A stretch of 46,617 bases of DNA, taken from assembly GCF_036659115.1 (NCBI RefSeq), contig NZ_JAVXDF010000005.1. One strand, 5' to 3'. The notes beneath the pieces were generated by a model. It made no database searches. It was not told the origin of the DNA and worked only from the letters and a program-made list of their open reading frames with translations. Numbering within the stretch: position 1 is the stretch's first letter; the number at the start of each line of letters is the position of its first letter. Shown piece by piece: positions 39,673 through 46,617 of this stretch. The position numbers were made by a program, and so were the translations under genes. This DNA is from Gordonibacter sp036659115. GTDB taxonomy: Bacteria; Actinomycetota; Coriobacteriia; Coriobacteriales; Eggerthellaceae.

Positions 39673-40506
39673 TTACTGTTCTGATTCCATTTCGGGAAGA
39701 CCCTTTTGGGGAAGCTTCATCCGAACCGCATAAACCAGAACGCCCACACCCACCAAGATGAGGGGCACGGAAAGCAGCTGACCCATGGTGAGCCATCCAC
39801 CCCATATATATCCTAGCTGGGCATCGGGTTCGCGGATGAATTCGATGACAAACCGAAAACAACCGTACAAGACGAGGAACACGCCTAAAAACGTCCCCTG
39901 CGGGCGCGGCGGACGCTTGCGCGACAGCAAAAACAGCACGAGGAACAGGATAACGCCCTCGAGCAGCGCTTCGTAGAGCTGTGAGGGATGACGCGGCATC
40001 ATGCCAGCCGAACCGCCAAACACCACACCCCACGGCAGATCGGTGGGTGCACCCCACAGCTCGCCGTTCACGAAGTTCGCCAGACGACCGAAAAAGAGCC
40101 CGATAGGAGCCGCCACACAACCCAGGTCGGCCAACGTGAGGTACGGGATATGCGTGAGCTTTGCCGCAACGACACCCGCAAGCAGCGCGCCCACCAGCCC
40201 ACCATGGAAGCTCATGCCGCCATGATTGAAAGCAAACACCTCAAGCGGGTTCTCAAGGAAGTTGTAGTCACTGTAGAACATCACGTAGCCCAAACGGCCG
40301 CCCACGATGACGCCCACGATGACGCAGAACATAATGGTGAGCAACGAATCTGCATCCACGTTGACACGCCAGCGCTTGGCAAGCCGGTAGATGAGCAGCG
40401 CGGCGCACACGAAACCGGCTATATAGGCGATGCCGTACCAACGCACGACAAGAGGACCCAGGGAAAACACGACAGGATCGAGACCTTGGTAGAGAGTATT
40501 CAACAT
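39673..40506 (-). CDS. lgt: Prolipoprotein diacylglyceryl transferase
   Basis: A 277-residue membrane enzyme that transfers diacylglycerol to the lipobox cysteine; the binding lipoproteins at 23037 and 36333 would be substrates. RWYGIAYIAGF, GGRLGYVMFY, NHGGMSFHGGLVGAL (active-site His) and GRLANFVNGELWG (catalytic Arg) are the Lgt signatures, spread over about seven helices. ATG 40506 is chosen because the homologous region begins there. A small zinc-ribbon gene ends 7 bp upstream, so they are co-transcribed. Confidence 0.95.
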   Translation of the reverse strand: MLNTLYQGLDPVVFSLGPLVVRWYGIAYIAGFVCAALLIYRLAKRWRVNVDADSLLTIMFCVIVGVIVGGRLGYVMFYSDYNFLENPLEVFAFNHGGMSFHGGLVGALLAGVVAAKLTHIPYLTLADLGCVAAPIGLFFGRLANFVNGELWGAPTDLPWGVVFGGSAGMMPRHPSQLYEALLEGVILFLVLFLLSRKRPPRPQGTFLGVFLVLYGCFRFVIEFIREPDAQLGYIWGGWLTMGQLLSVPLILVGVGVLVYAVRMKLPQKGLPEMESEQ

Positions 40507-40513
40507 TGAAGTA

Positions 40514-40735
40514 TTAGTCTTTTCTTCCCATGCCGGCACCAACTTCGATGGCGGCAAATCGGACTTCTTCGCGCAACTGCGAGGGAATGGCCTGCATGCT
40601 TGAAACCTTGGCACCGCATGTCGGGCAGCGCAGCGTGAACATAGCGAGGTTCGAACGTACGACCATCATGGAGTCGTAGCAGCATACATCCAGGTCGGAC
40701 GCTCCGCATGCCGGACAAGTAACCGCTTGGCTCAT
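40514..40735 (-). CDS. Small double-CxxC zinc-ribbon protein
   Basis: A 73-residue protein with two knuckles, CPACG (C8, C11) and CPTCG (C38, C41), and an intervening CCYDSMMVVRSNLAMFTLR. The C-terminus is helical and charged (PSQLREEVRFAAIE). It has no recognised function; zinc binding is inferred. ATG 40735 follows GGAGGAG. It lies immediately upstream of lgt. Confidence 0.7.
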   Translation of the reverse strand: MSQAVTCPACGASDLDVCCYDSMMVVRSNLAMFTLRCPTCGAKVSSMQAIPSQLREEVRFAAIEVGAGMGRKD

Positions 40736-40862
40736 ATGCTCACACTCCTCCGTCGCCGTGCTCGCTTCTTGCCGCCGATATCCTCATTGTAACAGACTTC
40801 CGAAAACGCAACATCACGCAGAGAACACGCTTTCGAGGAAATGCACAGGCCCGGGAAGCGCA

Positions 40863-40898
40863 GATGCGGCCACCCGGCAAAAGCCGCGCGGCCGCATC
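40863..40898 (-). terminator. Stem-loop between the Cys-rich gene and the zinc-ribbon gene
   Basis: GATGCGGCC (40863-40871) pairs with GGCCGCATC (40890-40898). It lies 65 bp downstream of the stop at 40963 on the minus strand. No T-tract is seen. Confidence 0.4.
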
Positions 40899-40962
40899 CG
40901 TATGGGCAGCTCTGGCACCCCCGGTGGAACCTGCAGGAACGGGCCTCGCAAAACGCGCCGGC

Positions 40963-41253
40963 CTACAGTAAAAACCGGTTCGGGTTGCCAACGCGCCTGA
41001 CCTCTTCAGGCACATCGGCAAGATCCGGGCCCTGCTCCAGGAAGTGCTCGCAGAAGCGGCACACCTCCTTGACGGCCGCGTCGTAATACCGCTCGGGGTT
41101 CAGTAGCACCTCGACGTCCGTTGCGACCACATGCGTCGCACGGTGGCAGGCGGCAAAATGGCAATCGGCCGGACACGGCTCTCCGGGGGTGTTATGCGGG
41201 CAACGCGACATCATCTCGTCATCGCAACCGCGTCTTTCCCAACAATTCGCCAT
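40963..41253 (-). CDS. Small Cys-rich protein of unknown function
   Basis: A 96-residue protein with ten or so Cys: MANCWERRGCDDEM, SRCPHNTPGEPCPADCHFAAC and EVCRFCEHFL. The spacing could hold an iron-sulfur cluster or zinc. No family is recognised with confidence. ATG 41253 starts 29 bp after the NifU-like gene on the same strand, so a link to Fe-S or metal handling is possible but unproven. Confidence 0.65.
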   Translation of the reverse strand: MANCWERRGCDDEMMSRCPHNTPGEPCPADCHFAACHRATHVVATDVEVLLNPERYYDAAVKEVCRFCEHFLEQGPDLADVPEEVRRVGNPNRFLL

Positions 41254-41282
41254 GGCTTATCCGTCCTCCTTGCGCTCTGGCG

Positions 41283-41516
41283 TTACTCGGCGGCCGGGAC
41301 GACTTTCGTCACACCGGGCACGCGCTCTTTCAGGATGCGCTCCACGCCGTTGGCAAGCGTCATCTGCGACATGGGGCAGCCCTTGCAAGCACCCTGCAGC
41401 TCCACCGTGACTACGCCGTCTTCGGCGACATCGATGAGCTTCACATCGCCGCCGTCGGCCTGCAGGCTCGGGCGGATAAGTTCCAGAACTGCAGCGACAT
41501 CGGTCTTCTCGATCAT
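41283..41516 (-). CDS. NifU C-terminal-domain (Nfu-type) iron-sulfur scaffold protein
   Basis: A 77-residue protein equal to a stand-alone NifU C-terminal domain. LELIRPSLQADGGDVKLIDV and the cluster-binding GACKGCPMS (CxxC) are diagnostic. Nfu proteins dimerise and hold a transferable [4Fe-4S] cluster, consistent with the many Fe-S proteins encoded here. ATG 41516 has AAGGAG 6-7 nt upstream; an ATG at 41534 would add six residues. Confidence 0.93.
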   Translation of the reverse strand: MIEKTDVAAVLELIRPSLQADGGDVKLIDVAEDGVVTVELQGACKGCPMSQMTLANGVERILKERVPGVTKVVPAAE

Positions 41517-41564
41517 ACTTGACTCCTTCGTCAACGAGGTTATTTCTTGGGTGCGATTCTACCA

Positions 41565-41592
41565 TAGCGCACCAGTACCGTCTGGTGCGCTA
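41565..41592. other. Perfect 11-bp stem-loop between the NifU-like and LCP genes
   Basis: TAGCGCACCAG (41565-41575) pairs with CTGGTGCGCTA (41582-41592). On the minus strand a T-rich CTTTTTCTT precedes rather than follows the stem, so it is not a standard terminator. It may terminate LCP transcription weakly or structure the nifU-like leader. Confidence 0.45.
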
Positions 41593-41673
41593 AGAAAAAG
41601 TACGTGGGCGGCAGGTCATCGCGCAAGCCCGCAAGAGCCAAGGCACGCAGTTGCGGCTGGACATCCCTGCGTC

Positions 41674-43173
41674 TTAGGCGACAGGCTTCCAATCCTTGCC
41701 CAGGACGACCAGCACGTCTGTGGTATACGTGTAGTACCCCGCCCCCACGATGGCGCGACCAGAGCCAAGCGCGGCGATAAGCTCCTCTGCGCGAGCCTTG
41801 TTCTCGCCGCCCTCGTACACCACCAGCGTCTCGGGGAACTTGTCGCTTTCGGCGTTGCCCACTTCCGTGACATTGAATCCGTCAGCGCGCAGTAGATCGG
41901 CCACCTGGGAGCCGCCGCCCGTGATGCCCGCGCCGTTGCGCACCTCCACCGTGAAGCTGCCCCGATCGACCTGGCTGGCTGCCTTCTCGTCGACAACCGG
42001 CGGCTGACCCGCCTCAACAAGGGCCATCATGCTGGCCCATGCACCGCTCGACGAGATATAGTACAGCACGTTGTTGCGTGTCGCCTCGTAGCCGGGCACT
42101 TGGGCGATCTGAACGGAAGCCGCCGCAACGCCCTTCAGCTGTCCGGCGAGGGAAAGGGCCGCCGTACCGGACATATCGGTTTGGAAATCGCCGCCGACCG
42201 AGTCCAGTAGGGTGGCGAACGGCAGCGTGTCACCCGATTCCAGCATGCGCGCAGCCACCGACGCAAAGAACGCACACTGGTTCGCCGCCTGGGCCTCGAT
42301 GCCGTTCTTGAAGTTCTTCGCACGCAAATAGGTCAGCGCCGCATTGCCGTCAAGCGTCTGGGTGCCGACGGAAAGATAGGTATCCCCCGCCGTCGGATCG
42401 TCCACCTCTTGCTTGACATCGACCTCAATGCCGCCGAGGGAATCGACCAGCGATGCCAGGCCCGTCGCATCGACCTTGGCATAATGGGCGATATCGACGC
42501 CCGCAAAACCGGCAACCGCCGAGATAAGCGCCGCATCGCCTTGGGCTGCGGCCTCCCGCAGCTTATGGGCCTTGCCGTCCTTGAGCAGGACTTGCAGGTT
42601 TGCAGGAACCGACACCAGCGTCACCGCACGCGAACCCTCGTCGACACGGGCTAGGATGAGGGCATCGGGGCCTTCTTCGTCGGCGGCGGCCGATGCAGCT
42701 CCCAGATCGGCAGCCACCAGGGCGTACCAGGGACCCGCCTCCTTCGGTGCAACCAGCGCAGGTTTCGCATCGGAGTTCTTCAGCCCCATCTTGGCATCAA
42801 GCGATCCGAAAAAGGTGGCCACGCCCACACCGATGGCCACCGCTGCCACCACGACGACAGCTATTACAAGGGCGACGATGCGGCGTATGCGCGCTTTGCG
42901 TTGCATCTCCTGGGCGAACTCGCGCTTACCCACGCGACGCGCGTATTCAGACGAACTCTCGCCCGTGGCCGTAGAGGGTAGCAGCGTATCCACCACGCCG
43001 CGGGCTGCACGCTGTCTTTTGCGCGGATTGGAGAAGCCGACGGTGTCGGCATTCATATGGCGCGATGACGAGCGCGCGCGACGTTGCACATGGGTGCCCA
43101 CCGTCGCAGAGCGCATGCGGTGAGACGTGAGCTTCGACTGGGCTGCAGTAAAGCCCTTCTTGCGTCCGAACAT
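41674..43173 (-). CDS. LytR-CpsA-Psr (LCP) family protein with LytR_C domain, divergent active site
   Basis: A 499-residue protein: a ~95-residue basic cytoplasmic N-terminus, one helix near residues 96-121, an external LCP domain (about 150-340) and a LytR C-terminal domain (about 395-495). LCP enzymes attach glycopolymers to peptidoglycan. Family landmarks are LVDSLGGIEVDV and GTQTLDGNAALTYLRAK. The usual SIPRD is SVPAN, the YxRxR site is YLRAK, and the DxxRxxRQ helix reads EAQAANQ, so most conserved arginines are missing. It lies 17 bp after murA, consistent with a cell-wall role. Confidence 0.87.
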   Translation of the reverse strand: MFGRKKGFTAAQSKLTSHRMRSATVGTHVQRRARSSSRHMNADTVGFSNPRKRQRAARGVVDTLLPSTATGESSSEYARRVGKREFAQEMQRKARIRRIVALVIAVVVVAAVAIGVGVATFFGSLDAKMGLKNSDAKPALVAPKEAGPWYALVAADLGAASAAADEEGPDALILARVDEGSRAVTLVSVPANLQVLLKDGKAHKLREAAAQGDAALISAVAGFAGVDIAHYAKVDATGLASLVDSLGGIEVDVKQEVDDPTAGDTYLSVGTQTLDGNAALTYLRAKNFKNGIEAQAANQCAFFASVAARMLESGDTLPFATLLDSVGGDFQTDMSGTAALSLAGQLKGVAAASVQIAQVPGYEATRNNVLYYISSSGAWASMMALVEAGQPPVVDEKAASQVDRGSFTVEVRNGAGITGGGSQVADLLRADGFNVTEVGNAESDKFPETLVVYEGGENKARAEELIAALGSGRAIVGAGYYTYTTDVLVVLGKDWKPVA

Positions 43174-43190
43174 GGGTCAACCCCGTTTCG

Positions 43191-44480
43191 CTAGCAGGAA
43201 GGCTGCACGTCGTCGACCGTCGCACGCGCAACCTCGGCTCCCAACGAGCACAGCTTGCCGACGTAATCCTCATACCCGCGGTCAACGTGCCCGATATTGT
43301 GCACGCGCGTCTCGCCTTCGGCAGAGATGCCAGCCAGAACCAGTGCCGCACCAGCCCTCAGGTCGGTAGACGACACGGGTGCACCCTGCAACCCGTCCAC
43401 GCCGCGCACCAGTGCATGGTGGTCTTCGATCGTGATGTCGGCACCCATGCGGGCGAGTTCGGCAGCGAACATAAAACGATTCTCGAACACGTTCTCCGTG
43501 ATGGCCGATGTGCCTTCGGCGCGAGCTGCCAGCAGCATGAACTGAGCCTGCAAGTCGGTCGGAAAACCCGGGTGCGGCAACGTCTGTATATCGATGGGCG
43601 CAAGCGGCCCTTCGCGGCGCACGGTGATCCAATCGGCACCCGTCTGCACGTCGCAACCCATGGACTCAAGCTTCATAACGGCCATGCGCAGATACGACGG
43701 ATCTATGCCGTGTACAGTAAGCGGGCCTCCCATGAGCGCGCCGCCCACGAGGAACGTGCCCGCCTCGATGCGGTCGCCCACCGTCGTGTGCTCGCAGGGG
43801 TGCATCGATTCGGACGGCACGCCTTCGACCTCCATAAGCGACGAGCCGCCGCCTGTGATACGGGCACCCATGGCGTTGAGCATGTTCACCAGGTCGACGA
43901 TCTCGGGTTCGCGCGCCGCATTCTCGATAACGGTAGTGCCCTCGGCAACCACAGCAGCCATCAACAGGTTCTCCGTTGCGCCCACACTGGGAAAGTCCAG
44001 CACCACGTGTGCCCCGATCAAGCCATGGGGCGTGGTGGCCTCCAGAAAACCATGGTCCGTCACGAACATGACGCCTAGGGCCTCAAGCCCCACCAGGTGC
44101 ATGTCGATATTGCGTGCGCCGATCTGGCAGCCACCTGGCATGGCGACGCGCGCCTGACCGAACCGACCGATAAGCGGGCCTAGTACGGCGATGCTGGCAC
44201 GCATCTTCGATACCAGCTCATAAGGTGTCTCCCACTTTTCCACCGGAGCGGTATCCACCACCAAAGTGTGATCCTGACGATCAACCTGCGCACCCAGGCA
44301 GCGCAGCACCTCGGACATGATGGCGATATCGGAAATGAGCGGCACGTTGTGCAGGGAGGTTGTCCCCCGCCCCAACAGCGTAGCCGCCATGAGCTTGAGG
44401 GCCGAGTTCTTCGCACCGGACACAACCACGTCGCCGGTCAGCACATTGTTACCTTGGACGATGATGATCTCTTCTGCCAT
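43191..44480 (-). CDS. murA: UDP-N-acetylglucosamine 1-carboxyvinyltransferase
   Basis: A 429-residue enzyme for the first committed step of peptidoglycan synthesis (enolpyruvyl transfer from PEP). SGAKNSALKLMAA begins the fold. The catalytic Cys118 in MPGGCQIGARNID implies sensitivity to fosfomycin-type inhibition. GVPSESMHPCEHTTVGDRIEAGTF-type and ITENVFENRFMF segments complete the domain pair. Length is standard. ATG 44480 follows AAAGG-like sequence. It is co-directional with the LCP gene, 17 bp apart. Confidence 0.96.
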   Translation of the reverse strand: MAEEIIIVQGNNVLTGDVVVSGAKNSALKLMAATLLGRGTTSLHNVPLISDIAIMSEVLRCLGAQVDRQDHTLVVDTAPVEKWETPYELVSKMRASIAVLGPLIGRFGQARVAMPGGCQIGARNIDMHLVGLEALGVMFVTDHGFLEATTPHGLIGAHVVLDFPSVGATENLLMAAVVAEGTTVIENAAREPEIVDLVNMLNAMGARITGGGSSLMEVEGVPSESMHPCEHTTVGDRIEAGTFLVGGALMGGPLTVHGIDPSYLRMAVMKLESMGCDVQTGADWITVRREGPLAPIDIQTLPHPGFPTDLQAQFMLLAARAEGTSAITENVFENRFMFAAELARMGADITIEDHHALVRGVDGLQGAPVSSTDLRAGAALVLAGISAEGETRVHNIGHVDRGYEDYVGKLCSLGAEVARATVDDVQPSC

Positions 44481-44637
44481 GAAAGGTTCCTTTGCGCCCG
44501 CACGTAAGACGGCCGGGCATTCGCTCGTTATCGTGTACGCCGCAAGCAGCGGCGCGGAAGTTGCAACCCGTCCATTATAAAAAGTCGGACGGCCCTATTC
44601 CAACTTTCACACCGAAAGCAGAAGGGGCCTTCAATGC

Positions 44638-44670
44638 AAACAGGACCCGGAACGTATCCGGGTCCTGTTT
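44638..44670 (-). terminator. Rho-independent terminator of the rpsB-tsf operon
   Basis: AAACAGGACCCGGA (44638-44651) pairs perfectly over 14 bp with 44657-44670 around ACGTA, 32 bp after the tsf stop. On the minus strand the stem ends in TGTTTG. Confidence 0.85.
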
Positions 44671-44702
44671 AGTGCTACTTGATGCTCGTATAACGAGGGA
44701 AT

Positions 44703-45569
44703 TTACGCTTCGTCCCCCAGCATAAGACGCTTGAAGTCCACGATCTTGATCTCGCCGCCCAGGTTCTTGGCAACCTCAGCCGTGTACTCGGACACGCTCT
44801 GATCCGGATTCTTCACAAAGGGCTGCTCGGTCAGCGTGCTCTCCTTGAAGAACTTCTCCAGGCGACCGACGGCCATCTTTTCCTGGATGGCCTCAGGCTT
44901 GCCGGACTCGGCGGCCTGAGCCATGTAGATGGACTTCTCGTGCTCGACCACAGCCGGATCGACCGACTCGCGCGTTGCAGCCACCGGAGCGGCAGCGGCA
45001 ACCTGCATGGCAACGTCGCGGCCATAGGCCTTGAAACCGTCGGACGTGGGGTCGATGCCCGTTACGTCGAACTGCACCAGGACGCCAATCTTACCGCCAC
45101 CGTGGATGTAGGACGACACGGCACCGCCCTCGACTACCGCGAAGCGGGTAAGCTGGATGTTCTCGCCCAGCGTATGGATAGCATCGGTCACCACGGCCTC
45201 CACCGTCTCGCCTTCGGCGTCGACAGCCTTCAGGGCCTCGAGGTCGGCGGGCTTGGCGGCCATAGCGGCGTTGGCGATCTTCTCGGCATAGGCCTTGAAC
45301 TTGTCGTTCATACCCACGAAGTCGGTCTCGCAGTTCAACTCGACCACGGCACCGGCGGTGCCGTCGACAGAGACGAGAGCCATGACCGTGCCCTCGTTGG
45401 TAGCGCGACCGGCCTTCTTGGCCACGGCGGCCAAGCCACGGGTGCGCAGAACGTCGACAGCGGCCTCGATATTACCGTCAACTTCGGTGAGGGCTTTCTT
45501 GCACTCCATCATGCCCGCGCCGGTCATCTCGCGGAGCTCTTTAACCATGGAAGCGGTGATGTCAGCCAT
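44703..45569 (-). CDS. tsf: Elongation factor Ts
   Basis: A 288-residue nucleotide-exchange factor for EF-Tu. MVKELREMTGAGMMECKKAL is the N-terminal UBA-like helix, and NCETDFVGMND carries the TDFV motif that dislodges Mg-GDP. IHGGGKIGVLVQFD and VAMQVAAAAPVA cover the core. The C-terminal half keeps a dimerisation-type segment ending FKRLMLGDEA. Length is in the normal range. ATG 45569 lies 117 bp after rpsB. Confidence 0.96.
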   Translation of the reverse strand: MADITASMVKELREMTGAGMMECKKALTEVDGNIEAAVDVLRTRGLAAVAKKAGRATNEGTVMALVSVDGTAGAVVELNCETDFVGMNDKFKAYAEKIANAAMAAKPADLEALKAVDAEGETVEAVVTDAIHTLGENIQLTRFAVVEGGAVSSYIHGGGKIGVLVQFDVTGIDPTSDGFKAYGRDVAMQVAAAAPVAATRESVDPAVVEHEKSIYMAQAAESGKPEAIQEKMAVGRLEKFFKESTLTEQPFVKNPDQSVSEYTAEVAKNLGGEIKIVDFKRLMLGDEA

Positions 45570-45625
45570 GATGATCCTTTCTGGGTAGGAGCCGCGTCCA
45601 TCAAGGACTCGAGCTCGGTTTCAAA

Positions 45626-45657
45626 GCGCCGCTCCGACCCGGGGGGCGAAGCGGCGC
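45626..45657 (-). promoter_or_regulatory. rpsB-tsf intergenic stem-loop
   Basis: GCGCCGCT (45626-45633) pairs with AGCGGCGC (45650-45657) in the rpsB-tsf spacer. It may be a partial terminator or processing site setting the S2:EF-Ts ratio. There is no T-tract. Confidence 0.4.
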
Positions 45658-45686
45658 GGTCGTTCCAAAACGTGAGGAACCGGGTG

Positions 45687-46481
45687 CTACTCGGCAGCAG
45701 GAGCCTCGGCAACCGGAGCGGCAGCCTCAACGACGGCGACCTCAACCTCGGCAGCAGGGGCGGCCTCGGTGGGGGCAGCGATCTCGGCGGCCGTCACCGG
45801 CACGCCCACGCCGGCGGTCACGGCATCGGCGATGAAGTCGGCCAGCAGGCGCACGGAGCGGATGGCATCGTCGTTGGCCGGAATGCCGAAATCGACATCG
45901 TCCGGATCGCAGTTCGTATCCAGCGTGCCCACCACGGGGATGTTCAGGCGACGGGACTCGTGGATGGCAATGGTTTCACGGTTCGTGTCGATGACGAAGA
46001 CGGCATCGGGCACGCGCTTCATGTTGCGGATGCCGTTCAGGTTCGTCTGCAGCTTGCCCAGTTCCTTACGCAGAAGGATCTGCTCTTTCTTCGGCAACAG
46101 CGCCATGCGGCCGTCGGCCTCCATGGCCTCAAGCTCCTCCATGCGCGTTACGCGGGAGCGGATGGTGACGAAGTTCGTGAGCATGCCGCCAAGCCAGCGA
46201 GCGTTCACATAGGGCATGCCGCACTTGTTGGCAGCGTCAGCCACGGCCTCCTGGGCCTGCTTCTTCGTGCCCACGAACAGCACGGTGCCGCCTTTGCGGG
46301 CGATCTCGGACACGAACGTGTAAGCCGCGTCCAGGCCGTAGAGCGTCTGCTTGAGGTCGATGATGTAGATATCCCCGCGGCTGCCGAAGATGTACGGCTT
46401 CATCTTGGGGTTCCAACGGCGCGTCTGATGGCCGAAGTGGCTGCCCGCATCGAGCAGCGATTGAATGCTGACTTTCGTCAT
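45687..46481 (-). CDS. rpsB: Ribosomal protein uS2 with an Ala/Glu-rich tail
   Basis: A 264-residue small-subunit protein. TKVSIQSLLDAGSHFGHQTR, WNPKMKPYIFGSRGDIYIID, ARWLGGMLTNF and PDAVFVIDTNRE match S2 throughout, and IPANDDAIRSVRLLADFIADAV ends the core near residue 226. A ~38-residue acidic/alanine tail follows (AAPTEAAPAAEVEV, AVVEAAAPVAEAPAAE). The tail resembles the end of bL31 encoded at 37633. ATG 46481 follows a GGAGA-type site. Confidence 0.96.
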   Translation of the reverse strand: MTKVSIQSLLDAGSHFGHQTRRWNPKMKPYIFGSRGDIYIIDLKQTLYGLDAAYTFVSEIARKGGTVLFVGTKKQAQEAVADAANKCGMPYVNARWLGGMLTNFVTIRSRVTRMEELEAMEADGRMALLPKKEQILLRKELGKLQTNLNGIRNMKRVPDAVFVIDTNRETIAIHESRRLNIPVVGTLDTNCDPDDVDFGIPANDDAIRSVRLLADFIADAVTAGVGVPVTAAEIAAPTEAAPAAEVEVAVVEAAAPVAEAPAAE

Positions 46482-46617
46482 GTCTGATCTCCATTCGTTA
46501 GTCCTCTGCCCGCGGTCATCCCCAGCATCCGCAGCCTTTTTCAGTTGGCCACTGGCGGTGTGGGTCGCACGGACATGTGTAATATAGAAACCGTAGAAGT
46601 ATAACCGATCAATCCGA
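46482..46617 (-). promoter_or_regulatory. rpsB upstream region with -10-like elements
   Basis: On the minus strand TATATT (46586-46581) and TATACT (46603-46598) are candidate -10 hexamers. For the first no good -35 lies at 16-18 bp; for the second the -35 would fall outside the window. The implied leader is about 90-110 nt, long enough for ribosomal-protein feedback control. Confidence 0.4.

Noticed and set aside
40640..40670. GGTTCGAACG resembling a tRNA T-arm
   Set aside because: It lies inside the zinc-ribbon gene, and no acceptor or anticodon stems can be drawn around it. No tRNA or rRNA was found in the window.
44940..46487. A 515-residue plus-strand frame opposite rpsB and tsf
   Set aside because: Both minus-strand genes are unmistakable; the antisense frame is His/Gly/Leu-rich shadow.

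Overview
The window is a high-GC, gene-dense bacterial segment. Its gene set (ThyX, LCP protein, class I two-subunit fumarase, tandem DegV proteins, superoxide reductase, rubredoxin fusion, an archaeal-type topoisomerase I with a lysine tail) and its long low-complexity protein tails point to an anaerobic actinobacterium of the Coriobacteriia, most likely Eggerthellaceae (Eggerthella/Gordonibacter-like). That placement is inference from gene content, not from a marker-gene comparison. Three runs of exactly 100 N (12588-12687, 15202-15301, 27404-27503) are scaffold-gap placeholders. Two of them clearly sit in tandem-repeat or low-complexity DNA.

Layout. 1-3927 (+): a DNA-repair-type radical SAM protein and its partner behind a promoter with LexA-like boxes, then a DUF362/ferredoxin protein. 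3932-9675 (-): a PflX-like radical SAM protein, a degenerate dehydrogenase-like protein, two DegV proteins and nicotinate phosphoribosyltransferase. 9731-14985 (-): an apparent operon fumA-fumB-tmk-holB-PSP1 (ricT-like). 15463-20114 (-): ferredoxin-nitroreductase, malate dehydrogenase and topoisomerase I. 20531-20998 (+): a small exported protein. 21145-24551 (-): a polar amino-acid ABC operon. 24767-28785 (-): NatAB-like ABC exporter, DUF1385 membrane protein and ThyX. 28898-33443: methyltransferase, flavin reductase-rubredoxin, a THEP1-like NTPase gene carrying a perfect parS site, and a DUF364-type metal-chelation protein with a second methyltransferase. 33444-34363: a long gene-poor stretch with a terminator-like hairpin, a gene remnant, a MITE-like inverted repeat and an AT-rich promoter. 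34430-37475 (+): a FecCD-type metal/siderophore/corrinoid ABC importer. 37633-46481 (-): rpmE, class II aldolase, superoxide reductase, lgt, small Cys-rich proteins, NifU-like protein, an LCP protein, murA, tsf and rpsB.

How it fits together. Malate dehydrogenase and fumarase make the malate-to-fumarate part of a reductive C4 branch feeding fumarate respiration. The tmk-holB-PSP1 block links dTTP supply to the replisome, and ThyX supplies dTMP. Superoxide reductase and the rubredoxin fusion form an anaerobe's oxygen defence. The DUF364 protein, its methyltransferase and the FecCD importer form a metal-handling neighbourhood.

Most notable signals: a perfect parS inside a coding sequence, implying proximity to the replication origin; a 17-bp hairpin that would sequester the Shine-Dalgarno of the metal-importer permease; 24-bp minisatellites inside two unrelated nucleotide-binding-protein genes; tandem LexA-like boxes before the repair radical SAM pair; a 143-bp MITE-like element; a probably leaderless fumA; an LCP protein that has lost conserved arginines; and related Ala/Glu tails on ribosomal proteins S2 and L31.
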